Under the pieces are notes generated by a model, which worked only from the letters and a program-made list of their open reading frames with translations, was not told the DNA's origin and searched no databases. DNA of 64,000 nt from Rhodobacteraceae bacterium DSL-40 (GTDB lineage: Bacteria; Pseudomonadota; Alphaproteobacteria; Rhodobacterales; Rhodobacteraceae): contig QKPN01000015.1 in the NCBI GenBank assembly GCA_003258405.1, positions 33,812 to 97,811 of the forward strand, read 5' to 3'. A program made the position numbers and the translations under genes. Within the stretch, counting starts at the first letter, position 1. Every line of letters starts with the position of its first letter. This document shows, in pieces, positions 1-8,387 of the stretch.

Positions 1-1395
1 CACACCACCATCGGTGAGCCTGGTCTGATAGCCCTGCGGCAGGCCGCCGATGAGCTCGTGGATCCCGGCGGCGCGGGCCGCACGCACCACATCCTCCATC
101 GGCGCATCCCGAAACCGCGCAATATTGTCCTTCACGCTCGCCTCGAAGAGCGTCGGTTCCTGCGGCAGGTATCCGACGGCGGCTCCGAAGCTCGCACGCT
201 CGTGGGCGTAGGTGCTCTGCCCGTCAAGGAAGACGCCCCCCGCGCTCGGGGCCCAGAGGCCGACGACGAGCCGGGCGAGTGTCGACTTGCCCGCCCCCGA
301 CGGCCCGATGATTCCCATGAGCTCGCCGCTCTCGACCTGGAACGAGATGTTGCGCAGGAGCGGCTTGTCGCCGCCCTGGGGCATGAAGGTCGCACGGTCG
401 GCCACGAGCTTGCCCGAACCCACCTCGATCGGCAGCTCGGAGCGCTGTGTCGCACCACTTTCGACCACGGTGCGGATCCGCGAATAGGACGCAAGCGCAT
501 CCACCCACTGCCGCCAGCCGTCGATCAGGTGCTCGAACGGGAGCAGCAGGCGCGACATGAGCACATTGGCGGCAATGATCGTGCCCGCCGAGGCATCGCG
601 GCTCACCACGAGTGCCGCGCCCGTCGAGATGATGCCGATCTGGAAGCCGACGCGGAGCGTGCGCGCCACCGCCGAAAGCGCCCGCGCCGCCGCCCGGCCG
701 CGCTCGGTGTCATCGACCGCGGTTGCCTGTGCCTGGCGCCAGCGCTGTGTCACCTCGGTCAGCATCCCCATGGCGGTGATGACCTCGGCATTGCGGATCG
801 CCGCGGAGGTCTCGGACTGGACACGGTTGGTGGCCTGCGAGGCCCGTGCGCTCGGCCGCCGCACGATGATCTCGGTTGCGATGGCCATGCCGGTGAGCAC
901 GATCGCCCCCGCGAGCCCGACGAGCCCGTAGATCGGGTGCAGCAGGAAGAGCACGAAGAGGAACATCGGCGCGACGATGAGATCGATCGGGAGCGCGATG
1001 GCGCCGCCCGCGATGAAATTGCGCAGATCGCTCACGTCCCGCATCACGCCCGCGGCCGCAAGCGGTCCCTGGCGCAGCGTGGTCTCCACCGCCGAGCGGA
1101 AGACCGGATGACCGAGCCGCGAGACCAGCCGCCCGCCGAGGATCACGAAGATCCGCGAGCGGAGGAAGTCTATGGCCGCCTGAAAGACCAGCACCACGGC
1201 AACGAGGGTCGCGAGCGCGCCGAGCGTCTCGAGACTGCCGCTCGAGAGCACCCGATCGTATACCTGGATCGTGTAGAGCGGCAGCGCGAGATGCATGAGG
1301 TTGAGGAAAAGCCCGATCACGCCCGCGGCGGCCGCACCGCGGGCAATGTCGCGCAGCGTGGCGCGGCAGGCGTCCTCGGGCGGGCGCACGCTCAT
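1..1395 (-). CDS. Type I secretion permease/ATPase (PrtD/HlyB-type ABC exporter), 3' end outside window
   Basis: Inner-membrane ABC exporter that would energise one-step secretion of RTX proteins from cytoplasm to exterior. About 465 residues are visible. The N-terminal half (about residues 20-300) is a transmembrane domain starting with a hydrophobic segment ending LPLYTIQVYDRVL, the signature of PrtD/HlyB-family exporters. The C-terminal half carries a Walker A motif GPSGAGKST near residue 364 and a Q-loop YLPQEPTLFEASV. The gene runs off the left edge before the ABC signature and Walker B. Its ATG at 1395 overlaps the TGA of the upstream glycosyltransferase (ATGA), so it is last seen in a five-gene overlapping chain. 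The nearby RTX proteins are the obvious substrates. No HlyD-type adaptor is visible; it may lie to the left. Confidence 0.9.
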   Translation of the reverse strand, partial: MSVRPPEDACRATLRDIARGAAAAGVIGLFLNLMHLALPLYTIQVYDRVLSSGSLETLGALATLVAVVLVFQAAIDFLRSRIFVILGGRLVSRLGHPVFRSAVETTLRQGPLAAAGVMRDVSDLRNFIAGGAIALPIDLIVAPMFLFVLFLLHPIYGLVGLAGAIVLTGMAIATEIIVRRPSARASQATNRVQSETSAAIRNAEVITAMGMLTEVTQRWRQAQATAVDDTERGRAAARALSAVARTLRVGFQIGIISTGAALVVSRDASAGTIIAANVLMSRLLLPFEHLIDGWRQWVDALASYSRIRTVVESGATQRSELPIEVGSGKLVADRATFMPQGGDKPLLRNISFQVESGELMGIIGPSGAGKSTLARLVVGLWAPSAGGVFLDGQSTYAHERASFGAAVGYLPQEPTLFEASVKDNIARFRDAPMEDVVRAARAAGIHELIGGLPQGYQTRLTDGGV

Positions 1396-2714
1396 TCCGC
1401 GGCCTGCTGCGGAGCCTGGGCCTCCGCCGCCGTGTCGTGCGCGGCGAGGGCGGCTCTACGGTTCCGGCGCTCGATCAGGCGCTCGAAGAGGCGCGCGTGC
1501 TGCCGTCCGGTCTCGATCGCCGTCATCGGCGGCTCGATATTGCTGCGCAGCCGGTCCCAGAGCTCGGGCTCGCGGATGGCGCGGGCGAGCTTCTCGGCAA
1601 GGCTCTCGGCATTCGAGGCGCGGAAGTGCAGCCCGTCGATGCCGTCACGCACCTTTTCGGCCATGCCGCCGATATCGGACGCGATGATCGGCCGGCCGTG
1701 GAAGAAGGCCTCCTGGATCACCACGGGGCTGTTTTCCCACCAGGTCGACGGCACGATCATCCAGTCGACCTCGCGCATGAGATTGGGCAGATCCGGGCTC
1801 TTGTAGGAGCCCATGAAGCGGACCCGGCGCCCGGCGATGCGGAAGAGCTCCTTCACCGCCGCCTGGAAATCCTCCGGCTGGTGCTCGAGATTGCCGCCAT
1901 AGACATAGAGGATCGAATCGCCCCAGACGTCGGCAGGCACGCGGGTCACCGCATCGATCAGCACCTTGATCCCCTTGAACGGGTTGAGCTGGCCGAAATA
2001 GGCGAACCGGTTGCGCCGCCCCCCTGGCGCCACCGGCCGTGCGGGCGCGACCTGGCCGCCCTCGAGCCCGTTCTCGATCATCACCAGCTTCTCTGGCGGC
2101 AGCCCCCAGTCGGCAAAGCGCGAGAGCAGGAATTTCGACGGGCTGACGAAGGCATCGACCTCGGTCAGGAAGCTCTTGATGAAGATCTCGCGCCGGAGCA
2201 GGTTCGCCGCTCCGATCTCGGGAAAGCAGACGCCGCAGTCCGAGGGCGATGCCTTGGTGCAGAGCGCCCCGTTCGTTGCCTTGATCATCTGCCCGTGATG
2301 GGCGCAGATCGGCAGATACTCGTGAAGCGTGTAGACGATCGGCACATCGCCCAGCGCGCGACGCGCCGCCCGGATGGCCTGGATGCCGAACCCCATGATG
2401 TGGTGGAAGTTCACCACATCCGGGTTGAGATCGGCGAGGAAGCGCTCGAAATGCCGCATCAGGTCGTCCATCCCGTTGGTCGCGAGATGGAACCAGTCGT
2501 AATCGTTCGACCAGTAGAGCGTCTCGTCCGGCCCCTGGCCCAGAGACATGAGCGGCGTCGCCTTGTGGCGCATCACCGGCGGCGCGACGCCCGCGAGATA
2601 ATGGGACTCCCAGCCTTCCTGCTGCTTGATGCCCTGGAAGACGTTGTAGGAGGCGACCTGCGCACCGCCGATCGAGAAGGCGGGATGCGCGTGGCTGAGG
2701 AACAGGGCCTTCAT
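1392..2714 (-). CDS. Glycosyltransferase family 4 protein (copy A)
   Basis: Predicted cytoplasmic GT-B retaining glycosyltransferase of 440 residues. The N-terminus MKALFLSHAHPAFSIGGAQV is the usual GT4 donor-side start, and the C-terminal half has FAYFGQLNPFKGIKVLI and the nucleotide-sugar site EAFFHGRPIIASDIGGMAE. A central cysteine group ending CGVCFPEI is shared with the second GT4 copy at 4918-6171, so the two are paralogues. The ATG at 2714 overlaps the stop of the upstream gene; the reading frame is open further upstream but that stretch is only the shadow of the neighbour. Sugar and acceptor cannot be told from sequence. Position in the RTX/T1SS operon suggests glycosylation of a secreted protein or synthesis of a surface glycan. 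Confidence 0.88.
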   Translation of the reverse strand: MKALFLSHAHPAFSIGGAQVASYNVFQGIKQQEGWESHYLAGVAPPVMRHKATPLMSLGQGPDETLYWSNDYDWFHLATNGMDDLMRHFERFLADLNPDVVNFHHIMGFGIQAIRAARRALGDVPIVYTLHEYLPICAHHGQMIKATNGALCTKASPSDCGVCFPEIGAANLLRREIFIKSFLTEVDAFVSPSKFLLSRFADWGLPPEKLVMIENGLEGGQVAPARPVAPGGRRNRFAYFGQLNPFKGIKVLIDAVTRVPADVWGDSILYVYGGNLEHQPEDFQAAVKELFRIAGRRVRFMGSYKSPDLPNLMREVDWMIVPSTWWENSPVVIQEAFFHGRPIIASDIGGMAEKVRDGIDGLHFRASNAESLAEKLARAIREPELWDRLRSNIEPPMTAIETGRQHARLFERLIERRNRRAALAAHDTAAEAQAPQQAAE

Positions 2715-4921
2715 GCGGACAGTCCTCCGGATTCGTGACGTGTTCTGCGGCCGAGCAGGGCTGCGTCGACCTTCTTCATCAGGCGCGCGAAGGGCGGATC
2801 CTCCGCGGCATGGACCTCGTCGAGCATCCAGAACTCGACCGCGCCCGCACACCAGGCGCCCGAACCGAGACGGCGGAGGCGCGAGGCGAGATCCACATGT
2901 GCATAGGAATCGCTGAAGAGATGGCCGGTGAAACCGCCCGCCCGTTCGAGCTGCGCGCGCCCGACGAGCGCGATTTCGGCCGCCCCCGACGTGACCATTT
3001 CGGGCGCGCCCCGCGGCAGCCATTCGGCGCCATAGCCCGAGAGCGCACAGGCCGCCTCTGCCCCCGCCGGATCGAGCCGCGGGCCTCCGTAATAGATCGA
3101 GTCGTCCTCATAGGTGAGCGCGGGCGAGACGAGCCCCGGCGCCGGCAGCCGCTCGGCCTCGCCGAGCAGCGCGCCGAGCCAGCCGTGCGCCTTCGGCAGC
3201 GCCGACGGCAACCAGCAGAGCACATGCGCCCCCGTCGTTGCCGCGACCCCCGCATCGAGCTGGCCGGTGATGGTGCAGTCGTCAGGCGTCACGACGACGC
3301 CGCCCTGCAGCCCATAGAAGCGGAACGCATCCTCGAGCGCCCGGAGATGCTCGGAGGCGGTGGCACGTGTGGTGACAAGCGCAAGCTCGAGCAGCCGCGC
3401 CTCCTCCGAGCCGGCCAGCACCCCGAGAATCGGCTGGAGCTCGGCCATGCGCCGGAAGGGCATCACCGCCGAGACCGGCCGCTGTGCGGCACGGCTGCCG
3501 AGCGGGATCATCCGCCGCTCCCGGCCGCGACGGCCGCCCTTCGAGGCGGGCTCGACGCTTGCGAGGAAGGGCGCGAGATGCTCCTCGACGATCCGGCCAA
3601 GCTCGGGATCGCTCGGGGAGATCGCGCCGACGATCTGCGGCAGGCGCTCGCTCGAGGTGAAGGGCGCGACCGTGAGCGGCCGGAACAGGCAGCTGTCGTC
3701 ATCGAGCACGAGCTCGAGATAGACCTCCGCCCCGTCCACCTTGTCGCGCGCGGCGGGCACATGGGTGATGAAGCCGTGCATCACGTCGCCCGGCCCGAGC
3801 AGATCGGCAAAGCGCGGGTCCTGGCCGAAGCCGTTGTTGAGATCGGGCCGCGGCAGCAGGCACCAGGCCTTGTCGAGCGGCGCATAGAGATTGCCGGTGC
3901 TCTTCAGCAGCACCCGCTCGACGCGGCGCAAGGGATCGAGCAGCCAGCCCACCGCGAGCAGCCCGCCGTCGGGTGCCTGCAGCAGGCTGTCGAACGCCGC
4001 CGCGATCGGCAGGCTCGTGCCCGCCAGCGTGTTCTCGCCCGAAAAGCGCGGGCGGCAGATGCGGCGGAAGGCGCGGCGGGTGCTCTCTGGCCCCTCGAAA
4101 CGGTCGAGCATGTGGCGGACATGGGCGTCCGCCGGCGTGCCCTCGAGCCGCAGCAGGTTGCCCCGCACCACGTCGAGCCGCAGAAGCCGTCCGTCGCGCT
4201 CGAAGAAGACCGCATCGACGGACTGGAGATCGGCATCGCGCCAGTCGCGGCAGAAGAAGGCGACGCCCTGCCCCGGCGGCAGGATGTCCTCACGGTCGAA
4301 CACCGCAACCTCGACCTCGCGCACCGAAAGCCCGCCGGCGACACTCGCAAGCGTCGCCGTGCCCGCCTTCAGCGACATCGACCAGCCTTGGGCGAAGAGG
4401 CCGCCGCATTCCGGCCGGCCGAGGATCTCGATGAAACCGTCACGCTCGGCGGCAGCGGTGAAGAAACTCCGCGCGAAATCCTCGTAGGCCCGGGCCTCCT
4501 CGGCCGAGGCTCCGGCGTCGAGAAGATGCAGCGTGAGAAAGTTGAAGATGTCGCGCCCGTCCACGCCGGAGGTGCGCACGAGATCGGCCAGAGGCTGCGG
4601 TGAGACATCGACCGTCGGCAACGCGGCGAAACGCCACGCCCGCGCCGAGGCCGGGTCATGGATCTCCGCGCCTGCCTGGGGCAGCCCATCGAGCACCGCG
4701 ATGCCGCACCAGGTTTCACCGCCGCCCGCCTGCCAGCACTTTGCCCGCCAGGGCAGGATCCGGCCGCCCTGCACGAGACTGCCGCTCAGCGGAAGCGCGT
4801 GCTCGGCGCCTTCGAACAGCAGAAGCGTTCGTCCGCCATGGAGCAGGATTGCGCGGGTACGGTGAAGCGTGGACCAGGACAGGTCCCGCTGCGGAAAATC
4901 GCTGCCATCTGCCGGAGTCAT
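2711..4921 (-). CDS. Large protein with degenerate GT2-like C-terminal domain (copy A)
   Basis: A 736-residue protein with no recognised catalytic domain in its first ~480 residues. The last ~250 residues read like a family-2 glycosyltransferase: a beta-strand start RPVSAVMPFRRMAELQP, then HGWLGALLGEAERLP and PALTYEDDSIYYGG, a pattern typical of rhodobacterial GT2 proteins. The strand that normally ends in DxD reads VLCWLPSALP, so the metal-binding acids appear to be missing. Start ATG at 4921 overlaps the stop of the upstream GT4 (ATGA). It has the same position and architecture as 6168-8315, giving an X-GT4-X-GT4 arrangement. Function unknown; a non-catalytic acceptor-binding partner of the adjacent GT4 is one possibility. 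Confidence 0.75.
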   Translation of the reverse strand: MTPADGSDFPQRDLSWSTLHRTRAILLHGGRTLLLFEGAEHALPLSGSLVQGGRILPWRAKCWQAGGGETWCGIAVLDGLPQAGAEIHDPASARAWRFAALPTVDVSPQPLADLVRTSGVDGRDIFNFLTLHLLDAGASAEEARAYEDFARSFFTAAAERDGFIEILGRPECGGLFAQGWSMSLKAGTATLASVAGGLSVREVEVAVFDREDILPPGQGVAFFCRDWRDADLQSVDAVFFERDGRLLRLDVVRGNLLRLEGTPADAHVRHMLDRFEGPESTRRAFRRICRPRFSGENTLAGTSLPIAAAFDSLLQAPDGGLLAVGWLLDPLRRVERVLLKSTGNLYAPLDKAWCLLPRPDLNNGFGQDPRFADLLGPGDVMHGFITHVPAARDKVDGAEVYLELVLDDDSCLFRPLTVAPFTSSERLPQIVGAISPSDPELGRIVEEHLAPFLASVEPASKGGRRGRERRMIPLGSRAAQRPVSAVMPFRRMAELQPILGVLAGSEEARLLELALVTTRATASEHLRALEDAFRFYGLQGGVVVTPDDCTITGQLDAGVAATTGAHVLCWLPSALPKAHGWLGALLGEAERLPAPGLVSPALTYEDDSIYYGGPRLDPAGAEAACALSGYGAEWLPRGAPEMVTSGAAEIALVGRAQLERAGGFTGHLFSDSYAHVDLASRLRRLGSGAWCAGAVEFWMLDEVHAAEDPPFARLMKKVDAALLGRRTRHESGGLSA

Positions 4922-6171
4922 GCTGCCACCCGATTGAAGAGAGCGTTGAAGAGATCGAGATGGGTCGAGACGAAAGCTTCGTGCGAGACCGGCGCGACGG
5001 GCGCAGCCGCGAGCCTCTCCCAGAGCCCGGGTTCGGTGGCGGCACGCACCATGGTCTCCGCAAGGGCGGCGGCATCGCCCGGCGGCACATGCAGCCCGTC
5101 GATGCCGTCCCGCACCAGCTCGGCCATGCCGCCGACGCCCGAGCAGATCACCGGGATCCCGGCCGCGCGGGCCTCGAGAATGACGAGCGGTGCGTTCTCC
5201 CACCAGAGCGAGGGCATCACCACCCAGTCGGTCCGCGCGAGCAGGTTCGGCAGATCGCCCCGGTCGTAGGGGCCGAGATGCTGCGCGATCTGCCCCGCCG
5301 CCGTGAGCCCCGCCTTGAACGCGCTGCGGAAATCCTGTTCGGCCCAGCCGAGGCCGCCATGGAAATTGACGCGGAGCGTGCTGTCGGTCTCGCGCAGCCG
5401 CGCGGCTGCCTCGAGCAGCACAAGCACACCCTTGTGCGGCAGGATATTGCCGAAATAGGCGAAGCGGTCGCGCCGGGCGCGCGGCGCGGGCGAATCCCAG
5501 GAGATCCCGGCCTGAACCACCGCGTTCGGCACGACACGGATGCGGCTCTCCGCAAGCCCCCAGTCGACGAAGCGGTCCTTGAGGAAGGTGCTCGGCGCGA
5601 TGAAGAGATCGACGCAGTCGAGCAGCGCCTGAAGATGCGCGCGGCGGAGCGCATGGCGCGCCTGCTCGATCTCTGGAAAGCAGTTGCGGCAGCGGTCCGC
5701 ATCCATCCCCGGGCATCTCATGCCCTCGGGCCGCGTCAGCAGCAGGCCGTCGCCCGGACAGATGAGCTGATAGTCATGGAGCGTGAGCACGATGCGCGCC
5801 CGCGGTCGCATCCGGCGGATCGCGGGGAGGATCTCGGCGCCGAGCCGATCGAGCCCGTGGAGATGCACGAGATCGGGCCGGGTGATCTCGAGCACCTGCC
5901 CGAGCCCCTCAAGCCAGTCCGTGCCATCCTCGCGCAGCATGGAAAAGCGGTCATAGCGCCCGGTGCAGAGCACGAAGTCCTCGCCGATCGCCTGAAGCGA
6001 GCCCGGTGCCGCGCCCGGACGCTGGAGGCTCGTCGCGGCGACCAGCAGCCGCGCGGCGACCCCGTCGCGGGCATCGAGCCCGCGCGCAAGATCCTGCGCG
6101 ACATGCTCGGTCCCGCCCGTCGTCCAGGCCGGATGATCGTGGGCGATCTCCAGAATTCGGAACTTGCTCAT
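4918..6171 (-). CDS. Glycosyltransferase family 4 protein (copy B)
   Basis: 417-residue GT-B glycosyltransferase. N-terminal MSKFRILEIAHDHPAWTTGG matches the GT4 donor-domain start. A cysteine group CRNCFPEI sits mid-N-domain, as in copy A. The C-domain has FAYFGNILPHKGVLVLLEAA and the sugar-nucleotide signature EARAAGIPVICSGVGGMAEL. ATG at 6171 overlaps the stop of the preceding gene by 4 bp. The conserved cysteines and shared motifs with 1392-2714 indicate a duplicated module. Substrate not predictable; probably works on the same glycan as copy A. Confidence 0.88.
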   Translation of the reverse strand: MSKFRILEIAHDHPAWTTGGTEHVAQDLARGLDARDGVAARLLVAATSLQRPGAAPGSLQAIGEDFVLCTGRYDRFSMLREDGTDWLEGLGQVLEITRPDLVHLHGLDRLGAEILPAIRRMRPRARIVLTLHDYQLICPGDGLLLTRPEGMRCPGMDADRCRNCFPEIEQARHALRRAHLQALLDCVDLFIAPSTFLKDRFVDWGLAESRIRVVPNAVVQAGISWDSPAPRARRDRFAYFGNILPHKGVLVLLEAAARLRETDSTLRVNFHGGLGWAEQDFRSAFKAGLTAAGQIAQHLGPYDRGDLPNLLARTDWVVMPSLWWENAPLVILEARAAGIPVICSGVGGMAELVRDGIDGLHVPPGDAAALAETMVRAATEPGLWERLAAAPVAPVSHEAFVSTHLDLFNALFNRVAA

Positions 6172-8315
6172 GCCTTCCCCCTGGCGGTTTCAGGGCCCTC
6201 GCCGGCCCGCGCGACCACCCCGATCGCGATCCGGTCGGCCGCCGCCGAGATCGGATCGGCTGCCCCCGGTGCGCTGTATCGGATGAAAAGGTTGCGGAAG
6301 GATGTGCGCGCCGCATTTCCCCGCGCCTCGAGCCGGCCGATCGTCTCGGCCAGCCGGATGTCCGGGTCGGGATGGCTGCGGCGGGAGGCCAGAAAGGCCG
6401 CCTTGGCCTCCGCGGTGAATCCGGCACAGTCACAGGTCGCGAGGCCGGTCGCGGCGGTTGCGCCCCCCGGCAGATCGGTGGCCGGGATTCCGACCGGACG
6501 GCGCCGGAGCGCGCCGCGGTCTTCGACGAGGCCGCCCGCGTCGAGCACCGAGCCGTCGGTAGCGCAAAGCGTGCCGCCCAGCACCGCTGCCTTGCGGGCT
6601 CCGGCCTGAAAGCAGCGCAGCCAGTCCGCAAGCCAGCCGCGGCTCGCGGGCATCACCTCGGCCCCGAGCACGAGGGTGAGCTCGCCCTCCGCCGCCTCGA
6701 GCGCCGCGCAGAGCGCTGCCGCCGGCCCGGGTGCACCGATGAGCGTGACAAGCTTGATCGCGATCCCGTAGGTGCGGTGGATCTCCGCGAGGCGCTTTCG
6801 CGCCGCCTCGGCCTCCGCACCTTCGCGGACATGGTGGACGAGTTCGACCTGTCCGGCCTGCCGTTCGCCGAAAATCCGCGCGGCACGGGCGCGCAGGATG
6901 TCACCGCTGGCGCTCGCCGGCGCCACGATGCTGAGCCGCGGCCGCACCGTGCTCGGGCCAAAGCGCTCGACGATGCTCCGCGCCGGCGCCTCAGCCCCGT
7001 CAAGCCGGGCCAGTGCGATGCTCTCGGCCGCCACCTCTCGGCCAAGCCGCGAGAAACATTCGGGAACCGCGCCGTCAAAGCGCGGCACCGGCCCTTCGTG
7101 AATGGTATGGACCCGGCCCGAGCGATAGACGAGCCGCAGCCGCCAGGATGCCGCGGGCGCCCCCGCCGCCGAAAGCCCCGGCAGATAGCCGCCCCGAAGC
7201 CCCGGCACTGCCGCATCGCCCGCAAGGTCGATCTCGCGGCTCTCGCCGCCGCAGTCCACCCGGAGCGCCCGCACGAGCCCGAGCCCGTCGCGAAGCTCGA
7301 AGGCATGAAGCAGACCCTGCGATGTGGCCGAAAGATGCTGCAATGCAATGAGAGGCTCGGCCTCTCCGGAGGCGCCGAGCTCGCGGGCAATCGCTGCTGC
7401 ACCTGCGTCGCGATCGGCCCAGGCCGCCACCAGCCCCTCGAGCCAGGCCGCGGCATGGGCATCGCGCCGCGCCATCCACGGCACGAGCGATTGCGCCTCG
7501 TGCCCGGCGCCCGGTCCTTCGAGCACCAGCGGGGTGTCGGCCAGGGCCACGAGCTCTGCCCCGTCCGGCAGCCGCCCGGGGCAGAAGAGATGCAACAGAT
7601 AGCCGCGTGGCGTCTCCTCGACGCAGGTCTCGAAGCCCTTGATGTTGACGATGCGGTCGCGGGTTTCGAGCACCAGCGTGCGGAACTCCGCCCTGCCGCT
7701 CTCCTTCGGCAACCGGTAACTCAGCACCACGCCCGCGCCGCCGACCGGACAGACCGAACCGAGCGCCTGGCGCAGCCCGCCCTGAAGCGCCAGCAGCTCG
7801 CGGGTCACCGCGCCGTAGCCGGTCTCGTCGGAAAATCCGAAGAGTGAGGCTCCCGTTGTCATGATGAGCCGGAGCAGCCGCCGCCGCCCGGCCTCCGCCA
7901 GCCCGTCGATGAGCGCGGAGCTGTCGGCCACCGGCGATTGCAGCCATTCGGGATCGAGCCCCGCCGTCGGCGCGCCCTCGATGGTGATCTCCATCCGGCT
8001 TGCGGCAATCTCCTCGGCCCGGCGCCCCAGCATCAGGACATGGCGCAGCCCGCCCGAGACCAGCTCGAGCTCGGTCGCGAGGAACGGCCGCCCGACCGGC
8101 GCCCCCTCGAGCCGCGCCTCGATCCGCCGCCGCCGTGGCGCGCCCTCGGGGCGGGCCTTCTCGTCGAAGACCACCGCCGTGACCTCGCCCGCGAGCGGCA
8201 CCACCGCCGCCTGCGTCCGGCGCGCCGCCCCTGCCGGGTTGCGGAAGGTCGCACAATCCGGCGCGCCCGGGCGCGCACGGGTTGAAAAATGTAGACTGTC
8301 TGCGCGGATGTTCAT
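6168..8315 (-). CDS. Large protein with degenerate GT2-like C-terminal domain (copy B)
   Basis: 715 residues, same plan as 2711-4921. The N-terminal ~480 residues are unrecognised; the C-terminal part begins RPRLSIVAPASASGD and contains RGWLADWLRCFQAG and ATDGSVLDAGG, typical of GT2 proteins, but the DxD strand reads LTLVLGAEVMP, so metal-binding acids again look absent. The ATG at 8315 lies 72 bp downstream of the RTX gene stop, across a perfect hairpin. An internal later start cannot be excluded because the first ~30 residues are low in information. Function unknown; context suggests a role with the paired GT4. Confidence 0.72.
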   Translation of the reverse strand: MNIRADSLHFSTRARPGAPDCATFRNPAGAARRTQAAVVPLAGEVTAVVFDEKARPEGAPRRRRIEARLEGAPVGRPFLATELELVSGGLRHVLMLGRRAEEIAASRMEITIEGAPTAGLDPEWLQSPVADSSALIDGLAEAGRRRLLRLIMTTGASLFGFSDETGYGAVTRELLALQGGLRQALGSVCPVGGAGVVLSYRLPKESGRAEFRTLVLETRDRIVNIKGFETCVEETPRGYLLHLFCPGRLPDGAELVALADTPLVLEGPGAGHEAQSLVPWMARRDAHAAAWLEGLVAAWADRDAGAAAIARELGASGEAEPLIALQHLSATSQGLLHAFELRDGLGLVRALRVDCGGESREIDLAGDAAVPGLRGGYLPGLSAAGAPAASWRLRLVYRSGRVHTIHEGPVPRFDGAVPECFSRLGREVAAESIALARLDGAEAPARSIVERFGPSTVRPRLSIVAPASASGDILRARAARIFGERQAGQVELVHHVREGAEAEAARKRLAEIHRTYGIAIKLVTLIGAPGPAAALCAALEAAEGELTLVLGAEVMPASRGWLADWLRCFQAGARKAAVLGGTLCATDGSVLDAGGLVEDRGALRRRPVGIPATDLPGGATAATGLATCDCAGFTAEAKAAFLASRRSHPDPDIRLAETIGRLEARGNAARTSFRNLFIRYSAPGAADPISAAADRIAIGVVARAGEGPETARGKA

Positions 8316-8349
8316 GACGGTCTGGCCCAGTTGGCTGCGATCGCGAGGA

Positions 8350-8382
8350 ATCCGGGCCGGCCGAATGACGGCCGGCCCGGAT
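8350..8382 (-). terminator. 14-bp perfect hairpin between RTX gene and glycosyltransferase/T1SS genes
   Basis: Arms ATCCGGGCCGGCCG (8350-8363) and its exact complement (8369-8382) enclose a 5-nt loop just after the RTX stop at 8388. No T-run follows on the minus strand, so it is more likely a partial terminator or 3' stabiliser than a full stop. It would let the secreted RTX protein be made in excess over the exporter and glycosyltransferases. Confidence 0.55.
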
Positions 8383-8387
8383 CAGGT

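Noticed and set aside
58..1806. 582-codon plus-strand frame
   Set aside because: Antisense to the ABC exporter and GT4 genes; Arg/His/Glu-rich low-information translation typical of high-GC shadows.
2735..6609. Two long plus-strand frames (622 and 669 codons)
   Set aside because: Antisense to the glycosyltransferase block; no family resemblance and implausible composition.
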